This document shows, piece after piece, positions 23,475 through 32,539 of a stretch of DNA of 39,607 bases (position 1 is its first letter; every line of letters starts with the position of its first letter). The translations under genes were made by a program, and so were the position numbers. Source of the stretch: Candidatus Levyibacteriota bacterium (GTDB taxonomy: Bacteria; Patescibacteria; Microgenomatia; Levybacterales; UBA12049). Location: contig PPGL01000014.1 in NCBI GenBank assembly GCA_003173915.1, positions 1 to 39,607 of the forward strand, given 5' to 3'. The notes under the pieces are model-generated. The model was not told where the DNA came from. It did not search any database and saw only the letters and a list, made by a program, of their open reading frames with translations.

Positions 23475-24173
23475 TTAGAGGGATTTCCAGCCTTCCATTG
23501 CGTAGTAGTCACCACTTTGTTCTACACAAATATATGGCGTATCAGCTCGCATATTTGCAGCGTGTTGGGGAGAATTTGCCCATAAATTTACGACATCTTT
23601 GTAGTCTCCAGTTTCTGCAATATTTTCTGTAATCAATGAGTAATTTGGATATGGCATGGTATGAGCATTAAGCCTATTAGTAAATCCGTCATGAGAAAAG
23701 TCAGTAGTAATTTCTTGAGCACGTATTGTAGCAAAATTACAGGTAAGATCATTTGTACTTACAGATCCAAGTCCATTACTGTGTCTGTAATCATTAATTG
23801 CTTGCATGATAAATGCTTGCATGGTACTGGTTGGCTGAGAATTCACTGGTTGTGTTGTCGGAATTGGAGTAGATGGTATTTGTGTTGGTGTGACAGAAGA
23901 TGACGGAACTATAGCTTGGATAGCATGTGATGAAGTTGGTGTTGGAGTTATATGTATTGTATATTCAAGTGTTTTTGCAGAAATTTTTCCGTTATGTGTT
24001 GGCAATTTTGATGGGATAAATTTTGCGTTTTCTATTTTTGCAGGAGTATTTGTCACATAAGGCAATAAATATGCAAACGGTGTATGGGAAATATTTTTAT
24101 CTTGCGGGATTGCAAATGAAATAAGTCCGAGTGTTGAAAGAATAATTCCTAAGGCAAGTTTGGGAAATAACAT
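23475..24173 (-). CDS. Secreted CAP/SCP-domain protein
   Basis: Start taken at the ATG 24173 (232 residues); a TTG at 24185 would add four residues. A signal peptide or N-terminal anchor (FPKLALGIILSTLGLISFA) is followed by a Pro/Ser/Thr-rich linker (about 70-115). The C-terminus is a CAP domain of the YkwD type: INDYRHSNGL, SHDGF, ENIAETGDY, WANSPQHAANM. The His, Glu and His of the CAP cavity are present. Bacterial CAP proteins are extracellular, and most have unknown functions in cell-envelope biology or host contact. The Nudix gene ends about 70 bp upstream on the same strand. Confidence 0.85.
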   Translation of the reverse strand: MLFPKLALGIILSTLGLISFAIPQDKNISHTPFAYLLPYVTNTPAKIENAKFIPSKLPTHNGKISAKTLEYTIHITPTPTSSHAIQAIVPSSSVTPTQIPSTPIPTTQPVNSQPTSTMQAFIMQAINDYRHSNGLGSVSTNDLTCNFATIRAQEITTDFSHDGFTNRLNAHTMPYPNYSLITENIAETGDYKDVVNLWANSPQHAANMRADTPYICVEQSGDYYAMEGWKSL

Positions 24174-24245
24174 AAAGTGGGACAAGGATACGAAAGAAAA
24201 AGGAAAGAGTCAAGTAAGAAATTTGTAAGACAGCCCCGTGAATGT

Positions 24246-24653
24246 TTATAAAAAACTTCTAACGAAATCTTTGTATCGCTTTGGCATTGAAGAAGAAAGA
24301 ATTTGGTCCTTACGCATCCATTGAAATTGTTGATGTTCGTTACTTAACACAATTGTTTCAGACTCACAATCTGCTTGGTACAACACAAGAATTGTCCAGC
24401 ATCCATCGTGCAGGGGAAAAGAAGTTACAGAAAGTAATGTAACAGATTTTACTATTAGTCCTGTCTCTTCCTGCACCTCCCTTTTTATCCCAGCAATCGG
24501 ATCTTCCAATTTTTCAAGAGCCCCACCTGGAAAATCCCAACCATTAGGACGACTCATATCAGTACTTGGTCGCTGAAGGAGTAAAACTTCCTTTTTATTA
24601 TTAAGAATAATAATTTTTTGAGAAATAACTGCTTTATCTTTATGAAAATCCAT
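24246..24653 (-). CDS. Nudix hydrolase
   Basis: 135 residues with a perfect Nudix box G-x5-E-x7-REU-x-EE-x-GU at residues 44-66 (Gly44, Glu50, Arg58, Glu59, Glu62, Glu63, Gly65, Leu66). The family cleaves nucleoside diphosphates linked to another group, using Mg2+. The substrate is unknown; MutT-like clean-up of oxidised nucleotides is one option, given mutS and mutL about 3 kb away. It starts 5 bp after the nuclease gene stop, so the two are probably co-transcribed. Confidence 0.9.
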   Translation of the reverse strand: MDFHKDKAVISQKIIILNNKKEVLLLQRPSTDMSRPNGWDFPGGALEKLEDPIAGIKREVQEETGLIVKSVTLLSVTSFPLHDGCWTILVLYQADCESETIVLSNEHQQFQWMRKDQILSSSMPKRYKDFVRSFL

Positions 24654-24658
24654 AGCGC

Positions 24659-25504
24659 TTAATCAACAACATAAATATCTTGATAACCACTTGTTCGAAT
24701 AAATTCTGCTTTTCCTTCAATAATTCGTTCCAAAGGTCTGCATGCAAAACAACCACCACTTCGTAAACATTTGAACGCCCCCTCAAGTCGAGCTTTTTTT
24801 ATTTGCTTTGCCACTTGCACAACTGCTTTTTCGGCAGTATCTAAATCCGGCATGAGCATTTCCGAAAGAGTATTATCTGTTTCCAAATACCAGTAGCTGA
24901 TTTTTTTAATATTCCGTTTTTGAAGATTTTTAACGAGCAAACTATAAATTGGAAGTTGTAAAGAATTCGGATCTTCATCATGTTTGCCTGTTTTAAAATC
25001 AATAATATGCACACTATCGTCATCTGGCAGATATTCAATCCAATCAACTTTTCCGCACAAAAGAATGTTTTCTTCTTTAGAAATGAAAAATCGTGGAGGC
25101 AAACCATCCTCAGGTTCGGGAAGCGTAACAGTTTTGCGAAGAAGCGGGCCAGGATTGTCAGTAACACGCTGTATCATAAGGGCTCCTCTATTTTTATATT
25201 CCATTTCTTCTGCAGAATTTTTAAATCCTCCAGCTTTACCTGCAAATTTCACCCACGATGAATTAAAAATTGTTAGGAGTGATTTCTCAAATCTTTTATC
25301 CGCAGGTACTTTCTCTTTAAGAAGTACCTCAAATACTTCATGGACGGCATTTCCCAAAGCAAGCGCCGGATTAATGATATTTATTTTATTCCCAGTCTTT
25401 GGATCTTTATATTCATATTGTAAATAATATGCGCGAGGACATTTTAAAAAGAGAGCAATTTTTGAATGAGATACCCAAAGAGGATATACTTTTGGCTGAT
25501 TCAT
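24659..25504 (-). CDS. RecB/Cas4-type PD-(D/E)XK nuclease with four-Cys cluster
   Basis: I use the ATG at 25504 (281 residues). An ATG at 25519 is possible, and a TTG at 25546 lies inside a hairpin. Nuclease motifs: His55 (GNAVHEVFE), Asp154 (GKVDWI), Asp169 and Lys171 (DFKTGK), then Gln183 and Tyr187 (QLPIYSLL), as in PF12705 nucleases. Cys22 (KCPRAY) and Cys246, Cys252, Cys255 (CLRSGGCFAC) are placed like the Fe-S cluster ligands of Cas4 and AddB. It should act on DNA ends or single strands. No cas genes and no helicase partner are nearby. The Nudix gene follows after 5 bp, so a DNA repair role is more likely than CRISPR adaptation. Confidence 0.85.
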   Translation of the reverse strand: MNQPKVYPLWVSHSKIALFLKCPRAYYLQYEYKDPKTGNKINIINPALALGNAVHEVFEVLLKEKVPADKRFEKSLLTIFNSSWVKFAGKAGGFKNSAEEMEYKNRGALMIQRVTDNPGPLLRKTVTLPEPEDGLPPRFFISKEENILLCGKVDWIEYLPDDDSVHIIDFKTGKHDEDPNSLQLPIYSLLVKNLQKRNIKKISYWYLETDNTLSEMLMPDLDTAEKAVVQVAKQIKKARLEGAFKCLRSGGCFACRPLERIIEGKAEFIRTSGYQDIYVVD

Positions 25505-25523
25505 AAACGTACCAACCATTGTA

Positions 25524-25548
25524 GAAAAGCTTGCTAATAATAGCAAGC
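25524..25548 (-). terminator. Hairpin, probable terminator of the ABC transporter operon
   Basis: On the minus strand GCTTGCTA-TTAT-TAGCAAGC (25548-25529) forms an 8-bp stem, followed by TTTTCT. It lies downstream of the ABC permease and just before the nuclease gene. The T-tract is short, so termination may be partial. The rest of the gap to 25630 is AT-rich and empty. Confidence 0.5.
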
Positions 25549-25630
25549 GAGCAAAATTTTTCGGGAAAAAGTTTATTTAGAATTTGTAGTATTTGCTTAT
25601 TTATAGTATTTACTGAACGCAGTCTAAGGG

Positions 25631-26728
25631 TTATTCCCACTTAAATGTTCGTGCGGCAAGAAGATACATAATTGCTCCCCAAAGAAGAAGTCCTAAAAGA
25701 TATGGATATGTTTCGAAAAACGATCCACCTTCTGTCGTAATTTTCCGAATTGCCATATTAAAATAGGAAAGAGGTAAATTATTGGCAATTGGTTGTACCC
25801 ATGCCGGGAAATTATCTGTTGAGAAAAATGTTCCAGAAAGTAAAAATTGTGGAAGCGTTATTAAATTAACAAGTGGTCCTGCCGAATTCTCATCGTTTGC
25901 AAGACCGGCAAGAAAATACCCAAATCCAAGAAATGCAACCAAACCAAATGCTGAAAGAATAAGTAGTTCAATAAATGTAATCCATCCATGAGGCAAATAA
26001 AATTTAAAGACGAGAACTCCGATTCCTAAAATAAGAATTGTTTGAATAAGCGCAACAATAAGACGACTTGTCCCCTGCGCAAGTAAAATTGTCAGAGGTT
26101 GTGTCGGTGTTGCAAACATTCTTTTTAACACTAGTGCTTTTTTTAGATAAATCAAACCAAAAACAGTTCCAAAAATTGCTGTGGAAAGTAATGAAAATCC
26201 AATTTGTCCAGGCAGTGCAAAGTCAATATATCGAAGTTGTTGTCCAGAAATAGATGTTTTTGTAAGTGTTATTGGTGGACTTGTAACTCCTGATAATTGC
26301 AAATTTGCTTTATCGACAAATGCAGTAACAAACGTTGTTGCTGCAACTGCATCAGCTGGTACTGCAGATGATGTGACAAGTGTCAATGTATGTGGTGGAA
26401 CTTTAGAATTATTCGCATATAAAATTCCTGCAATTTTCCCTTGCTGTAATTTTTTATTTAATACTTCTTGGCTTTCGCGATCTATTGTCACAACTTTTTG
26501 ATTTTTAACAGCAACAATAACAGGACTGTTTTGATTTGATTCTGTTGGAATACCAATAGTGATTTTTTGTGTAGCGTTTCCAATTAGTCCAAAAATACTA
26601 ATAAAAACAATTGGGAAAATAAATCCGAAAGCAAATGTTGCTGGATTTCTTGTTTGGGCCCGAAGCGCATACCACGCAAGTGCCATATATGCACGAAGTT
26701 GTCTTGGTTTTTTAAATTCTTTATGCAT
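25631..26728 (-). CDS. ABC-2 type transporter permease
   Basis: Start taken at the ATG 26728 (365 residues), which overlaps the ATPase stop by 8 bp and has a good SD (AAGGAG, about 9 nt upstream). One helix (about 30-50), a long extracytoplasmic domain (about 55-180), then a five-helix block ending near the C-terminus is the ABC2_membrane_3 layout of DrrB/YhhJ-like exporters. It forms the membrane half of an exporter with the ATPase encoded upstream. The substrate is unknown; drugs, lipids or lantibiotic-like peptides are usual for the family. Confidence 0.9.
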   Translation of the reverse strand: MHKEFKKPRQLRAYMALAWYALRAQTRNPATFAFGFIFPIVFISIFGLIGNATQKITIGIPTESNQNSPVIVAVKNQKVVTIDRESQEVLNKKLQQGKIAGILYANNSKVPPHTLTLVTSSAVPADAVAATTFVTAFVDKANLQLSGVTSPPITLTKTSISGQQLRYIDFALPGQIGFSLLSTAIFGTVFGLIYLKKALVLKRMFATPTQPLTILLAQGTSRLIVALIQTILILGIGVLVFKFYLPHGWITFIELLILSAFGLVAFLGFGYFLAGLANDENSAGPLVNLITLPQFLLSGTFFSTDNFPAWVQPIANNLPLSYFNMAIRKITTEGGSFFETYPYLLGLLLWGAIMYLLAARTFKWE

Positions 26729-27491
26729 CACGAAGACTCCTTCCTGTGAGGTGTAAAAATACATCTTCTAAATTTGCAGGTTCGGGTTTTATTTCTTTGG
26801 TAAAACCAGATGCGAGAAGTTGCCTAATGAGTTCTTTAGGACTTCCTATTGTTAAAATTTTCCCATGATCCATAATTGCAACCCTATTACACAGTTGTTC
26901 TGCTTCTTCCAGGTAATGTGTTGTCAGTACGATTGTTGTTCCTTCTTCTTTATTGATTTCCTTAATTGCTTCCCATAAATTAATACGCGCTTGCGGATCG
27001 AGTCCAGTTGTTGGTTCGTCAAGAAAAATAAGTTTTGGATCGTTAACAAGAGTTGAGGCTAAGGAAAATCGTTGCTTTTGTCCACCTGACAATTTATTTA
27101 CAAAACTTTTTGCTTTGTCAGAAAGTTGCACTTTTTCTAACATTTCCATTGGATTAATATCTGTATCATACATTGCTGCAAACATTTTTAAGAGTTCAAC
27201 CAAATTTAATTCTGGATAAAATCCTGCTGACTGGAGCTGTACACCAATTCTTCTTTTTACCTCCCAGGGATCTTGATGCGTCATAATGCCATCAATTGTT
27301 ACCAAACCATCGGTTTGAGACTGAAGTGTTTCCATAATTTCTAGTGTTGTTGTTTTGCCTGCGCCATTTGGTCCTAAAATTCCAAAAATTTCTCCTTCAT
27401 AGACATCAAATGAAACACCATCAACTGCTGTAAATGTTCCAAATTGCTTTCTTAAGTCTTTCACAGAAATTATGGCCTTTTTATTCTTCAT
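26721..27491 (-). CDS. ABC transporter ATP-binding protein (DrrA-like)
   Basis: 256 residues. Walker A is GPNGAGKTT (about 39-47), the signature LSGGQKQR, Walker B LIFLDEPTTGLD, and the H-loop His in LTTHYLEEAEQ. The length and C-terminus fit daunorubicin-resistance-type exporters. It powers the permease encoded next, whose start overlaps by 8 bp. A TACAAT lies exactly 6 nt before the ATG, so the message is probably leaderless. It is divergent from mutS. Confidence 0.95.
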   Translation of the reverse strand: MKNKKAIISVKDLRKQFGTFTAVDGVSFDVYEGEIFGILGPNGAGKTTTLEIMETLQSQTDGLVTIDGIMTHQDPWEVKRRIGVQLQSAGFYPELNLVELLKMFAAMYDTDINPMEMLEKVQLSDKAKSFVNKLSGGQKQRFSLASTLVNDPKLIFLDEPTTGLDPQARINLWEAIKEINKEEGTTIVLTTHYLEEAEQLCNRVAIMDHGKILTIGSPKELIRQLLASGFTKEIKPEPANLEDVFLHLTGRSLRDA

Positions 27492-27576
27492 ATTTATATT
27501 GTAACACTAAAAATAGAAAATTCGTAGCATTTCTCATCCATTGTCTTTACCGAAAAGACTAGTTATTATATATAGT
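27492..27576. promoter_or_regulatory. Divergent promoters for the ABC transporter and mutS
   Basis: Toward the ABC genes (minus) TACAAT at 27503-27498 ends 6 nt before the ATG. Toward mutS (plus) TTGTCT at 27541-27546, a 17-bp spacer and TATTAT at 27564-27569 end 7 nt before the ATG at 27577. Between the two mutS boxes sits an inverted repeat, GTCTTT-ACCGA-AAAGAC (27543-27559), a possible operator. Neither gene has an SD. Confidence 0.5.
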
Positions 27577-30270
27577 ATGCAAGAATCTTTTTCTACCCCA
27601 ATGATGAAACAATATCAAAAGATTCGAGCAAAATACCCCGAATGCTTATTGTTTTATAGAATGGGTGACTTCTACGAACTCTTCATGGACGATGCATTAA
27701 TTGGTGCGCAAACTCTTAATATTACACTAACCCATAAACGTGGTGGAAAAGATGGCAATATTCCAATGGCAGGCATCCCATACCACGCGGTAGATAGTTA
27801 TCTAAATAAATTGGTAAAAGCAGGATATAAAGTTGCAATTTGCGAACAGCTTAGTCCACCAAATAAACGCGGACTTGTTGAGCGAGACGTGATACGAATT
27901 GTAACTCCAGGAACTCTTCTTGATGAAAAAGCACTTGAGAAAAAAACAAACAATTATATCGTAGCACTCAATATCACCTCAGATACGATTGCCCTGAGTG
28001 TTGCCGACCTCTCAACGGGATATTTTGCAACGACGCAAGCAAATAGTGAAATGATGCATCAATTTATTCAAGACGAATTCTCTCGACTTTCTCCTTCCGA
28101 ATGTATTCTTCCTGCAACGCTTTACAATGATCCGGCGTTTTTAAAAATTCTTAAACAACAAAATCTTAATATTTACTGCTTTCATCAGTGGGAAGAGTTT
28201 ACACAAGATTCAGAAAAATTTTTACAAAAACACTTTGGAGTTAAGACACTTGCTGCGTTTGGTGTTGATGGCAAAACTACTGCAATAGATACGTCTGCCG
28301 CTCTTTTAGGATACTTGCAAACAACACAAAAAACAACAGTTGGGCATATTCGAAAACTAACAGCATATGACCAAGAGCAAACAATGCTTCTTGATAAGTC
28401 TACAATGATTAATCTCGAACTTTTTTCAACAATTCGAGATCATGATACACAAGGATCATTACTTGCCGTTTTAGACGAAACAATAACAGCAATGGGAGGT
28501 CGCTTACTCAAGATGTGGTTAAAAAAACCTCTGATTAATAAAGAAGCTATTCTCTACCGACACGAAGGGGTAGAAGAATTATTGAATAACCATGACGCAA
28601 GAAAAGAAATAAGAGAAATTTTGCAACAAGTGACAGATATTGAGCGCATTCTATCTCGACTTTCTGTAAATATTGGCAATGCAAGAGATCTTAATAATTT
28701 AAAAAATTCCTTACAAACAATTCTTTCTATAAAGGCTTTAGTAAAAAAACAGAATGCAAAAATATTTTCTGATATTTGTAACAATATTTCTCCAAAGATA
28801 CAAATTATTATTGAAACAATTACGAAGTGTATTGTTGATGAACCTCCTCTCGACGTTAAGAATGGAGGCATAATTAAAAAAGGTGTAAACGTACAACTTG
28901 ATAAACTTCATAACACTATTAATAGAAGCAAGGATTGGATTAAGGATTTAGAAAAAGAAGAAAGAGAAAAAACAGGAATTAATTCTCTGAAAGTAAAATT
29001 TAATCAGGTATTTGGATTTTACATTGAAGTAAGTAAATCAAATCTTCATCTTGTCCCAAAAGATTATTTTCGCAAACAAACCCTTGTAAATGGCGAACGA
29101 TTTATTACGCCAGAGTTAAAGCATCACGAAGAAATAATTTTGACCGCTGAGGAAAAAGTAAACGAACTTGAATATCAACTTTTTTTAGAAGTATTACAAA
29201 AAGTTTTAGAAGACATTAAATATATGCAAGACGCATCAGAAGCAGTTGCAATACTTGATTGCATTAGTACGTTTTCTCATATTAGTAATAAATATTCATA
29301 CTGTCGTCCAACACTTTTATATTCTGGAGAGATACGCATAACGCAAGGAAGACATCCTGTTGTTGAAAGACTTTTGGAAACAGATCAACAATTTGTGCCA
29401 AATGACGTACGTCTTGATAATAGTAGTCAATCACTTTTGCTTATCACCGGACCAAACATGGCAGGCAAATCAGTATTTATTCGACAAGTTGCGTTAATTG
29501 CATTAATGAACCAAATTGGATGTTTTGTCCCTGCCAAACATGCAAATATAAGCTTGATGGATAGAATTTTTGTTAGATCTGGAGCATCAGATGTTATAAC
29601 CTCTGGCCTTTCTACTTTTATGGTAGAAATGGTTGAAACCGCACATATTTTACACAATGCAACAAGTAATAGTCTTATTGTTATGGACGAAATTGGTAGA
29701 GGAACAAGCACATATGATGGTATTTCTATTGCATGGGCAGTTGCAACATTTCTTGTTACAAAATATAAAACAGCTCCAAAAACTCTTTTTGCAACACATT
29801 ATCACGAACTGCAGGCACTTGAAAACGAATATTCTATAATTAAAAATTTCCATATGGCGGTTGCAGACGATAAAGGAGAACCAATTTTTTTGCACACGCT
29901 TCTTCCCGGAGGCGCTTCTCATAGTTTCGGCGTAGCAGTAGCAAAACTGGCAGGCATACCACAAGAAGTTATAGATAGGGCAAAAGAACAACTCGAATCT
30001 TTAGAAAAAAGAGATCTAAAACAGACAAGTATGCCTATTATCTTGAAGTCGGAGAATGAAGGATCCCCTCAGGATCAAGATAAACAATATCTATCAGAAA
30101 ATAAACGCCCACAACAATCTATAGCAATTCATCTTATCCAAAAAGAATTTGAAAATCTTGACATTGCAAATACGACACCACTTGAAGCATTAAATAAACT
30201 TGCAGAGCTTAAAGAACAATTGAACCTTCTTAAATTAGAGTCAAAAAAAGCATTTGCAGAAACGGACTAA
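27577..30270 (+). CDS. mutS: DNA mismatch repair protein MutS
   Basis: 897 residues from the ATG at 27577; the TTG at 27541 lies inside the promoter. The N-terminal mismatch-binding domain has the Phe-x-Glu element (GDFYELF), followed by connector, lever and clamp domains. The ATPase domain has Walker A GPNMAGKS (about 625-632) and DEIGRGTS (704-711), then [10 protein letters not shown]. It recognises mismatches and recruits MutL. A low-complexity linker rich in Gln, Asp and Lys (about 828-855) precedes the C-terminal helical tail. mutL follows 48 bp after the stop on the same strand. Length and motifs fit MutS1 rather than MutS2. Confidence 0.98.
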   Translation: MQESFSTPMMKQYQKIRAKYPECLLFYRMGDFYELFMDDALIGAQTLNITLTHKRGGKDGNIPMAGIPYHAVDSYLNKLVKAGYKVAICEQLSPPNKRGLVERDVIRIVTPGTLLDEKALEKKTNNYIVALNITSDTIALSVADLSTGYFATTQANSEMMHQFIQDEFSRLSPSECILPATLYNDPAFLKILKQQNLNIYCFHQWEEFTQDSEKFLQKHFGVKTLAAFGVDGKTTAIDTSAALLGYLQTTQKTTVGHIRKLTAYDQEQTMLLDKSTMINLELFSTIRDHDTQGSLLAVLDETITAMGGRLLKMWLKKPLINKEAILYRHEGVEELLNNHDARKEIREILQQVTDIERILSRLSVNIGNARDLNNLKNSLQTILSIKALVKKQNAKIFSDICNNISPKIQIIIETITKCIVDEPPLDVKNGGIIKKGVNVQLDKLHNTINRSKDWIKDLEKEEREKTGINSLKVKFNQVFGFYIEVSKSNLHLVPKDYFRKQTLVNGERFITPELKHHEEIILTAEEKVNELEYQLFLEVLQKVLEDIKYMQDASEAVAILDCISTFSHISNKYSYCRPTLLYSGEIRITQGRHPVVERLLETDQQFVPNDVRLDNSSQSLLLITGPNMAGKSVFIRQVALIALMNQIGCFVPAKHANISLMDRIFVRSGASDVITSGLSTFMVEMVETAHILHNATSNSLIVMDEIGRGTSTYDGISIAWAVATFLVTKYKTAPKTLFATHYHELQALENEYSIIKNFHMAVADDKGEPIFLHTLLPGGASHSFGVAVAKLAGIPQEVIDRAKEQLESLEKRDLKQTSMPIILKSENEGSPQDQDKQYLSENKRPQQSIAIHLIQKEFENLDIANTTPLEALNKLAELKEQLNLLKLESKKAFAETD

Positions 30271-30318
30271 TCTTTCTTGCACTCTCCTCCTAGCTATCGT
30301 ATTATTAACCAACTAATT

Positions 30319-31986
30319 ATGGGAAAAATTTTACAGCTTCCTCCCCATCTTGTAGCAAGAATTGCTGCAGGAGAGGTTATTGAACGCCCCTCTTTTGCTG
30401 TCAAAGAACTCATTGAAAACGCTATCGATGCAGGAGCAGACGAAATTTCTGTTGTTATAGAAAACGCTGGTCTTAAAAAAATTCAAGTCGCAGATACTGG
30501 TGAAGGTATGGATAGTATAGATTTACAAGAAAGCATTAAACCCCATACAACAAGTAAAATTATTAATGAAAATCTTATTGGTATCAAAACGCTTGGATTT
30601 CGTGGAGAAGCGTTAGCAAGTCTTGCTGCCGTAAGCACACTTACGATAAAAAGTCGCCAAGCAGCCAATCTAACCGGTACAGAAGTAGTAGCTAAGGATG
30701 GGAGAATTCTTCATGTATTACCAACTGGATGTCCCGTTGGGACAATAGTTATTGCAGAAAATCTTTTTTCTCATATCCCGGCAAGAAAAAAATTCTTAAA
30801 AACTCCACAAACCGAATTTCGACATATTTCCGATGTTGTTATGCGTTTTGCTATATCATTTCCTACAATACAGTTTACGTTAGTACACAATAATAAAACT
30901 GTATTTTCTTTCCCTAAAAGTGAGAAGATTGAACACAGAATAAAACATCTTGTTGGAGAAGATATTTTTTCATTATGTATTCCCATACAGACAGTTGATT
31001 CACACATTTCTCTAAACGGGTTTGTTGTTAAGCCTCAAATGCATGCTTTTTCTCATTCCAAACAATTTTTATTTATTAATAACAGACAAGTTTCAGACAA
31101 ACTTATTAGTCTTGCTGTAAAAGAAAGTTATGGCACAATGCTGGAACCAACAACGTATCCAATTTTTGTATTATTTATCACTCTTCCACCCGAGATGGTT
31201 GATGTGAATGTTCACCCAAGAAAAGAGCAAATACAATTTTTTAATAACACACTAGTTTTTTCATTTGTAAAAACTGCCATAACCCAAACACTTCAAGAAA
31301 ACAATATAACATTTCAAAATCTTTCATGGAAAAGAAGCGGCGTTGGGACAACAAATTCGTATGCTGCAAAATTACTTAAAGAAACAGTTCTGAATAAAGA
31401 AGGTTTATTCTTGACAAATAACAAAAAGCTTTTGCAAATTTTTAATCTCTATATTATTTCTCAGAATGAACAAGGTTTGCTCATTTTTGATCAGCATGCT
31501 GCTCACGAAAGAAGTTTATTTGAAAAATTATTAAAAGAATTTAAAAAACAAAGAAAAACGCAAGCAATGTATGCATTAAAAAATAAACTTGTACTTAACT
31601 TTTCAAATTCTGACCAAATAATCATTTCTGAACATAAAAAATTGTTTAAGAAAATTGGCTTTACATTTTCTGGAAAAACGAATAATATTCTTACTCATGT
31701 TCCGCTGCTACTGAAAGATAGAAATCCTCAGGAGATAATAAAAAATATCATTCATTATCTAGAACAAGATATTCCCATTCCTTCTATAGATACTATTAGT
31801 ATAGATATGTTGGCATTTCTAGCGTGTCGGTCAGCAGTAAAGGCTGGAGATACATTGGAAGAAAAACAGATGAGAAAAATTATAGAAAGTCTAGAAAAAA
31901 CTCCTAATAATGCAACCTGTCCTCATGGAAGACCAACAAGAGTTTTTTATTCTCTTGAAGAAATAAACAAAAATTTTAAGCGATAA
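30319..31986 (+). CDS. mutL: DNA mismatch repair endonuclease MutL
   Basis: 555 residues from the ATG at 30319, which fits the usual MutL start; a TTG at 30277 is less likely. The GHKL ATPase has IAAGEVIERP, KELIENAIDAGA, DTGEGM, KPHTTSKI and GFRGEAL. The C-terminal domain keeps the endonuclease motif DQHA-x2-E-x4-E at 391-402, plus ACRSAVKAG and CPHGRP, the metal-binding elements lost in E. coli MutL. It therefore should nick the strand itself, as expected in a lineage without MutH. It works with MutS encoded just upstream. Confidence 0.98.
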   Translation: MGKILQLPPHLVARIAAGEVIERPSFAVKELIENAIDAGADEISVVIENAGLKKIQVADTGEGMDSIDLQESIKPHTTSKIINENLIGIKTLGFRGEALASLAAVSTLTIKSRQAANLTGTEVVAKDGRILHVLPTGCPVGTIVIAENLFSHIPARKKFLKTPQTEFRHISDVVMRFAISFPTIQFTLVHNNKTVFSFPKSEKIEHRIKHLVGEDIFSLCIPIQTVDSHISLNGFVVKPQMHAFSHSKQFLFINNRQVSDKLISLAVKESYGTMLEPTTYPIFVLFITLPPEMVDVNVHPRKEQIQFFNNTLVFSFVKTAITQTLQENNITFQNLSWKRSGVGTTNSYAAKLLKETVLNKEGLFLTNNKKLLQIFNLYIISQNEQGLLIFDQHAAHERSLFEKLLKEFKKQRKTQAMYALKNKLVLNFSNSDQIIISEHKKLFKKIGFTFSGKTNNILTHVPLLLKDRNPQEIIKNIIHYLEQDIPIPSIDTISIDMLAFLACRSAVKAGDTLEEKQMRKIIESLEKTPNNATCPHGRPTRVFYSLEEINKNFKR

Positions 31987-31996
31987 TTTCCTCTAC

Positions 31997-32030
31997 TTGT
32001 CAGAAAAACTGACAATACAAGCCATCTTGT
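31997..32030 (+). terminator. Two consecutive hairpins after mutL
   Basis: TTGTCAG-AAAAA-CTGACAA (31997-32015) is a perfect 7-bp stem. A second small stem, ACAAG-CCAT-CTTGT (32017-32030), is followed by CTTTTATCTT, a T-rich tail. Together they may terminate mutS-mutL transcription just before the marR promoter. The stems are modest, so this is tentative. Confidence 0.45.
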
Positions 32031-32038
32031 CTTTTATC

Positions 32039-32090
32039 TTGACAAATATTTGGATGCGCTTTATAATTAAATTATCAAATAATTAGATTA
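32039..32090 (+). promoter_or_regulatory. Perfect consensus promoter with overlapping palindrome (MarR operator candidate)
   Basis: TTGACA at 32039-32044, a 17-bp spacer and TATAAT at 32062-32067 are a perfect sigma-70-type promoter. Overlapping the -10 and the start point is an inverted repeat with 12-nt arms, TAATTAAATTAT (32064-32075) and ATAATTAGATTA (32079-32090). It matches at 10 of 12 positions around CAA. The size and position fit repression by the MarR protein encoded next. Confidence 0.7.
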
Positions 32091-32101
32091 TATAAGTAAT
32101 T

Positions 32102-32539
32102 ATGTCGCAACCACTAGACACAAAAATCATTGAACTCATGTTTGAATTTTCTCGTCATATAAAAGGCCCTATGACAGTTAAATCCCAATTTGCCAACCTA
32201 AGCATGTTACAAATGCAGGCACTTTTTTTTGTTGCAACCAACCCAAACAGTACAATGAGTGAAATAGCAAAACACTTTGCGATAGAACTCCCTTCTGCAA
32301 CAAGTTTGATAAATAAGCTGTATAAAATAAAACTTATTGAGAGAAAAAGAGAAAAAGAAGATAGAAGAAAAATCTATATTGTTTTAACCAAAAATGGAGT
32401 ACAATTACTTAAGGAAGCAAAAAAAATTCGAAAGCAAAACATTGAAAAAATACTCTCATATCTATCTCAGGAAGAAAAAGAGCAAATGCAAAAGTTGTTA
32501 GAAAAGATTTGCCTTTCCTTAGGAGAAAAACATGAATAA
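32102..32539 (+). CDS. MarR-family transcriptional regulator
   Basis: 145 residues, typical for the family. The winged helix-turn-helix is clear (MSEIAKHFAIELPSATSLI, about 58-76), followed by the Arg/Lys-rich wing (ERKREKEDRRKIYIVLT) and terminal dimerisation helices. It probably represses its own operon by binding the palindrome over the promoter, released by a toxic ligand, as for EmrR/MarR. The next gene starts inside its stop (8-bp overlap), so the pump genes are in one operon. No SD is visible; the predicted leader is about 27 nt. Confidence 0.93.
   Translation: MSQPLDTKIIELMFEFSRHIKGPMTVKSQFANLSMLQMQALFFVATNPNSTMSEIAKHFAIELPSATSLINKLYKIKLIERKREKEDRRKIYIVLTKNGVQLLKEAKKIRKQNIEKILSYLSQEEKEQMQKLLEKICLSLGEKHE

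Noticed and set aside
24659..25504. Cas4 as evidence of a CRISPR locus
   Set aside because: No cas genes and no repeat-spacer array are in the window. The motif pattern is shared by AddB and solo nucleases.
27541..27576. TTG start for MutS at 27541
   Set aside because: It lies in the predicted -35 box, and the extra residues do not resemble MutS. The ATG at 27577 fits the family start.
30061..30085. REP-like hairpin (GATCC-CCTCA-GGATC) inside the mutS tail
   Set aside because: The stem is only 5 bp, lies in the variable linker, and has no second copy in the window. A genome-wide search would be needed to call it a repeat.
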